From assembly GCA_032027085.1 (NCBI GenBank), contig JAVSMS010000001.1, forward strand, positions 822,332 to 886,331: a stretch of DNA of 64,000 nt. Reading direction: 5' to 3'. This DNA is from Pseudorhodoplanes sp. GTDB lineage: Bacteria > Pseudomonadota > Alphaproteobacteria > Rhizobiales > Xanthobacteraceae. A program made the position numbers and the translations under genes. The notes beneath the pieces are model-generated. The model was not told the DNA's origin, searched no databases, and saw nothing but the letters and a program-made list of their open reading frames with translations. Below are positions 61,032 to 64,000 of this stretch, one piece after another. The first letter of the stretch is position 1, and the number at the start of each line of letters is the position of its first letter.

Positions 61032-61819
61032 GCGCAGCCCGCTTGTTGAATGCTGAAATCGCCGGGTGAAAGCCCGGCGATTGTGTTTGCATGCTTAATA
61101 TACGCGGAGTCGTTCCCGCGATGACCACCACCGCTCTATATGGGCCTTCGTCTTCGCGGGGCGACAGCGGGAGAGATTCATTTTTCAAACAGCCAACGCT
61201 CCGCCGCCCGTATTGTTTGAGGCGCCGGGATCGCCTTATTCCCTTTGTCCCTCTCTCCAATGAGAGAGGGGGATGGTGCGCCGAGTGACGCAACCAAGTC
61301 CGTGTAGAGACGACCTCCTCTCGAAGGCCGCCGCGTCTCTCGACGCACCATCGCGGCGTCTTCACTGCAACGCCGGGCCGCGCTTTGTCCGGAGCCGCAC
61401 TGTGCGGACGGACTCAGCCAGCTCCTGGCGGAGGCCCGTCAGTGGCCTCGGGCGGAGCCCCGACGTGGCCCGAGTGCCGGTTTGCGAGACCGACCCGCGG
61501 GCGCCACACCGGCCGAGGCCCGGAATTACCGGGCGCCGTCCAGGACGGCCGCGCGGCGCATCTCCGCCGCGCTCCGTCCTTCGTCCCGCCTGCACGACGC
61601 CTCGCGACAAGCGCCCCAAGCGAAGCCGGAAGTTCCGGCTTCGCCCTCTCAAGCTGCCGAACTCGCAAACATGCGAGTTCGGACGGACGAGGTTATTAGG
61701 AATATAATCCAGATTGCCGCGCCTGTCAAGGGCAATTTGGCCTCGGACGCGGCAGCCCGGCTCTGAGATTTCGGCTACCAGCCTTGCCGCGCTATAAGTC
61801 CCGCAACCGGGAGCGCGAC
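61032..61819. repeat. Structured intergenic repeat region between rpoH and the PstS-like gene
   Basis: Apart from the terminator at 61,057-61,082, about 500 bp (61,250-61,760) is GC-rich with nested hairpins. Clear ones are CGAAGCCGGAA-G-TTCCGGCTTCG (61,621-61,643) and CCGAACTCGC-AAACAT-GCGAGTTCGG (61,657-61,682). Overlapping frames in several phases here give proline- and arginine-rich peptides of the type that recur as spurious ORFs in Bradyrhizobium and Afipia genomes, so I take it as a dispersed non-coding repeat. Confidence 0.6.
61057..61082 (+). terminator. rpoH terminator
   Basis: AATCGCCGGG-TGAAAG-CCCGGCGATT is a perfect 10-bp stem followed by GTGTTTG, 25 bp after the rpoH stop. Confidence 0.85.
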
Positions 61820-62863
61820 TTGAGATTGCTAAAGCGGCTGAGTCTGGCGAGCATTGTCGCCATCGCATCGTCAAATGTCGCGCATGCGCGCGACCAAATC
61901 CGTGTCGTCGGCTCGTCCACCGTTTATCCGTTCACCACGACGGCGGCGGAGCAGTTTGGACGAAGCTCAACCTTCAAGACACCGGTTGTCGAAGCGACCG
62001 GCACGGGCGGCGGCATCAAGCTGTTTTGCGCTGGCCTCGGCGTCAATCGTCCGGACGCTACCAATGCATCGCGTCGCATGAAGCTGAGCGAGTTCAACGA
62101 CTGCCAGGCCAAGGGCGTCAAGGACATCATCGAGCTCAATATCGGATTTGACGGGCTCACGCTGGTTCACGCAAAGAAAGCCCGGCCGCTCAGGCTGACA
62201 CTGGCGCAATTGTTCCTGGCACTGGTCAAGGACGTGCTCAATGAAAACGAAGAACTCGTCGCCAATCCGCACATCTATTGGTCCGACATCGACAAATCCC
62301 TGCCATATACCAAGATTGAGATTTTCGGGCCTCCGCCGACATCCGGCACCCGCGACTCGCTGCATGAACTTCTGATGCAAAAGGGCGCCGAAGATGTGCC
62401 CGACTATGCCGCGCTGAAGAAGAACAATCCCAAAAAGTTTGAACGCATCTGGAAATCGATCCGCGAGGATGGCGCTTATGTCGAGGCCGGCGAAAACGAC
62501 AATGCCATCGTCCAGAAGCTGGAAGGCAACCATGACGCCTTCGGGATTCTCGGTTACTCCTTTCTGGAGGAAAATGCCGCCAAGCTGCGGGGTGTCGCTT
62601 TCGACGGCGTCGCGCCGGACTACGATTCAATCACCAGTGGCAAATACAAGGGTGGCCGACGCATCTACGTCTATTTCAAGAAGGCGCATATCGGCGTCGT
62701 GCCGGGCATCGACAAGTTCATCCAGGAATATCTGTCAAACAAGGCTGTCGGCGAAGATGGCTATCTGACCAGAAAGGGTCTCATCCCGCTGCCGGCGCAA
62801 GAGCTTGCCGAAGCGCGGGCGGCAGCTTCGGACCTGACGCCGATGGAACCGCCGTCACAGTAG
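61820..62863 (+). CDS. PstS-like phosphate ABC substrate-binding protein
   Basis: 347 residues from a TTG at 61,820 (GGGAG six bases upstream), which places the signal peptide (RLLKRLSLASIVAIASSNVAHA) right at the N-terminus; the longer TTG frame at 61,784 adds twelve non-signal residues. Marks of the PstS family are VVGSSTVYPFTTTAAEQFG and PPPTSGTRDSLHELL (phosphate-binding loops). No pstCAB genes follow in the window; the downstream gene is in the opposite direction. It may be a stand-alone phosphate sensor or binding protein. Confidence 0.9.
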   Translation: MRLLKRLSLASIVAIASSNVAHARDQIRVVGSSTVYPFTTTAAEQFGRSSTFKTPVVEATGTGGGIKLFCAGLGVNRPDATNASRRMKLSEFNDCQAKGVKDIIELNIGFDGLTLVHAKKARPLRLTLAQLFLALVKDVLNENEELVANPHIYWSDIDKSLPYTKIEIFGPPPTSGTRDSLHELLMQKGAEDVPDYAALKKNNPKKFERIWKSIREDGAYVEAGENDNAIVQKLEGNHDAFGILGYSFLEENAAKLRGVAFDGVAPDYDSITSGKYKGGRRIYVYFKKAHIGVVPGIDKFIQEYLSNKAVGEDGYLTRKGLIPLPAQELAEARAAASDLTPMEPPSQ

Positions 62864-63050
62864 GCACTGCACGCGTTCATTTTGGAAGCCCGCGTTTTAC
62901 AGGCGCTTCCAGCAATCGCAGCGCCTCGGTCGTGGAGCCCGCGCGCAAGATCACCAGACTCCTTCTGGCGCGATGCAAAAATTCCGGTTCAGAGGATCAG
63001 GAAGCGTCAGTTCACACTGACAAACTGACGCCGGACGATCACGAGCGATG

Positions 63051-64000
63051 TCACTGCTTCCAGGCCGCAAAGGCTTCCGCAAAGGCTTTCTCGCCCGGAG
63101 TGCCCTTCTCGATCGCCAGGATCGCGCGGCGATTGTTCGCATAGACGATCGGAATGTCGAACCAGGAGCGCTCCTTCAGAAGCTGGATGTTGCGCTGCAG
63201 ATCCGACTCGACCGCCGACAGCCCGATCAGGAAGAAGCCGTTGGTGACTTTTACGGCGAGGCCGGCGAGCGGCGTGCCGCGCGTCTGCTCGGCCTGCTTC
63301 ATCAGGATGCCGGGCACATTGGAAATGCTGCCCCCGGGGAAATCGGCCGGCAGATTGAACATCACCTCGGCCGTATGCGACGCCGGCAAGGTCTGGTCGG
63401 TGTTGCGGCGGATGGTGAGTGACATGGTCATCCGGCGCTCAGGAATTTCAACATCGGCGCGTACCGCGAGATCGGCGGGCTGGCCGGGGCCGGATGAGAC
63501 ATTTTCCGTGCGCCAGATCGCAGACCCGATGAAGCGCTTGCCCTGCGGATCGCTCGGCTCTTCTTCGTAAAGCACCACGCGCTGCGCGACGGCGGGAACG
63601 GCGGCCTGGTCCTTCTGCGCGCCCGGACCGATACGGTCGGAAATTTTCGGTTTGCCCTGCTGCTGCGGCGTTTCCTTCTGCGCCTGCTGCGGCGCGCCGC
63701 GCAGTGCCGAATAAAGTTCGGAGATGGTATCGCGCTGCCAATAGAAGAAGCCGAGCAAGCCGGCGACCAGCGCCACCGCGACCACCGCCTTGATCAGTCC
63801 ACCATAATTGCGGGGGGCGCGCCGCAGTCGCGGCATAGTCTCGTCGGGCCCCCGCGGACCGCGGTTAAAGGGGAGCTCTTCAGGTTCCTGAATTTCCTCC
63901 AGGGATTCGACGAGCGGGGTGCCGCGGCGCTTGGGCCGCAACGCATCTGAATCGAGCCGCGGTGGCGCTTTCGTCTCCAGACGGTCGAAATCATGCGAGG
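63051..64000 (-). CDS. Conserved membrane protein, N-terminus beyond right edge
   Basis: The leftward frame is open to the window end, so its start lies outside. The seen part has a charged N-terminal region rich in Pro/Arg/Glu, one TM helix (AVVAVALVAGLLGFFYW), a Gln-rich linker (QQAQKETPQQQGK) and a periplasmic domain with VVLYEEEPSDPQGKRFIGSAIW and NRRAILAIEKG at the end. I know it only as a conserved hypothetical of this bacterial group. It converges on the PstS-like gene. Confidence 0.8.
   Translation of the reverse strand, partial: SHDFDRLETKAPPRLDSDALRPKRRGTPLVESLEEIQEPEELPFNRGPRGPDETMPRLRRAPRNYGGLIKAVVAVALVAGLLGFFYWQRDTISELYSALRGAPQQAQKETPQQQGKPKISDRIGPGAQKDQAAVPAVAQRVVLYEEEPSDPQGKRFIGSAIWRTENVSSGPGQPADLAVRADVEIPERRMTMSLTIRRNTDQTLPASHTAEVMFNLPADFPGGSISNVPGILMKQAEQTRGTPLAGLAVKVTNGFFLIGLSAVESDLQRNIQLLKERSWFDIPIVYANNRRAILAIEKGTPGEKAFAEAFAAWKQ

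Noticed and set aside
61273-61874. Several overlapping frames of 80-170 codons in the rpoH-PstS gap
   Set aside because: They occur in many phases on both strands across hairpin-rich DNA with Pro/Arg/Gly-heavy translations; better explained as a repeat.
1-64000. CRISPR arrays, rRNA genes, complete insertion sequences
   Set aside because: No regularly spaced repeats, no rRNA stretches and no intact transposase gene were seen.

Overview
The window looks like a chromosomal segment of an alphaproteobacterium of the order Hyphomicrobiales, most like the Bradyrhizobium/Afipia/Rhodopseudomonas group. The right end gives the best clue. It carries a core block of tRNA-Glu, a small membrane protein back to back with rluD, rpoH, a PstS-like protein and a conserved membrane protein. 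The small DUF3606-like and TFPASD-type proteins also fit this group. Everything left of the tRNA (positions 1-58,412) reads as accessory DNA: several regulated modules separated by gene remnants, dispersed repeats and mobile-element genes.

Layout. (1) 1-7.2 kb: a leftward thioredoxin / HlyD / ABC-permease operon, divergent from an ArsR-family repressor with the two-cysteine pattern of persulfide sensors (BigR/SqrR), a DUF2892 protein and an RND efflux pair. (2) 7.6-12.5 kb: a Rieske-type FAD reductase and its divergent LysR regulator, then sulfite dehydrogenase soxCD. (3) 12.5-18.1 kb: small genes (a histidine kinase, a TFPASD small protein, a Tat-exported His-rich protein, DUF488, an SDR) among decayed sequence. 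(4) 18.1-26.2 kb: a PadR regulator, a beta-propeller (LVIVD) protein, an M20 amidohydrolase, a Bug/TctC binding protein, an SsuABC/NMT1-type ABC transporter and two cupins. All are linked by a shared palindrome, TATGGT-N6-ACCATA. (5) 26.9-29.9 kb: a three-gene nitric oxide reductase-like cluster with an unusual diheme NorC.

(6) 31.0-39.4 kb: a mobile and defence region. It holds a short tyrosine recombinase coupled to a HhH-GPD-like protein with four cysteines, small hypotheticals, an XRE repressor with two palindromic operators facing a secreted protein, and a type III restriction system. The Mod gene has lost its N-terminal half, while Res is full length with a HEPN-like C-terminal motif. 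(7) 39.8-52.2 kb: a ten-gene leftward catabolic operon (CoxG, DUF35, thiolase, CoxM/S/L molybdenum hydroxylase, IclR, class III CoA-transferase, enoyl-CoA hydratase, MBL hydrolase), with a divergent MFS importer and MDR reductase. (8) 52.2-53.1 kb: three truncated gene pieces. (9) 53.3-58.3 kb: a plasmid/ICE-like module with a HUH Rep-like protein, a ParB-like protein and an excisionase-type HTH, ending at tRNA-Glu. (10) 58.4-64 kb: core genes.

The sulfur and nitrogen-oxide genes (persulfide sensor, SoxCD, NOR) suggest a chemically versatile soil or water bacterium handling reduced sulfur and NO. The 18-26 kb and 40-52 kb blocks look like two independent uptake-plus-degradation modules for organic acids, with unknown substrates. 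All functions are inferred from motifs and context read by eye; no database search was possible.
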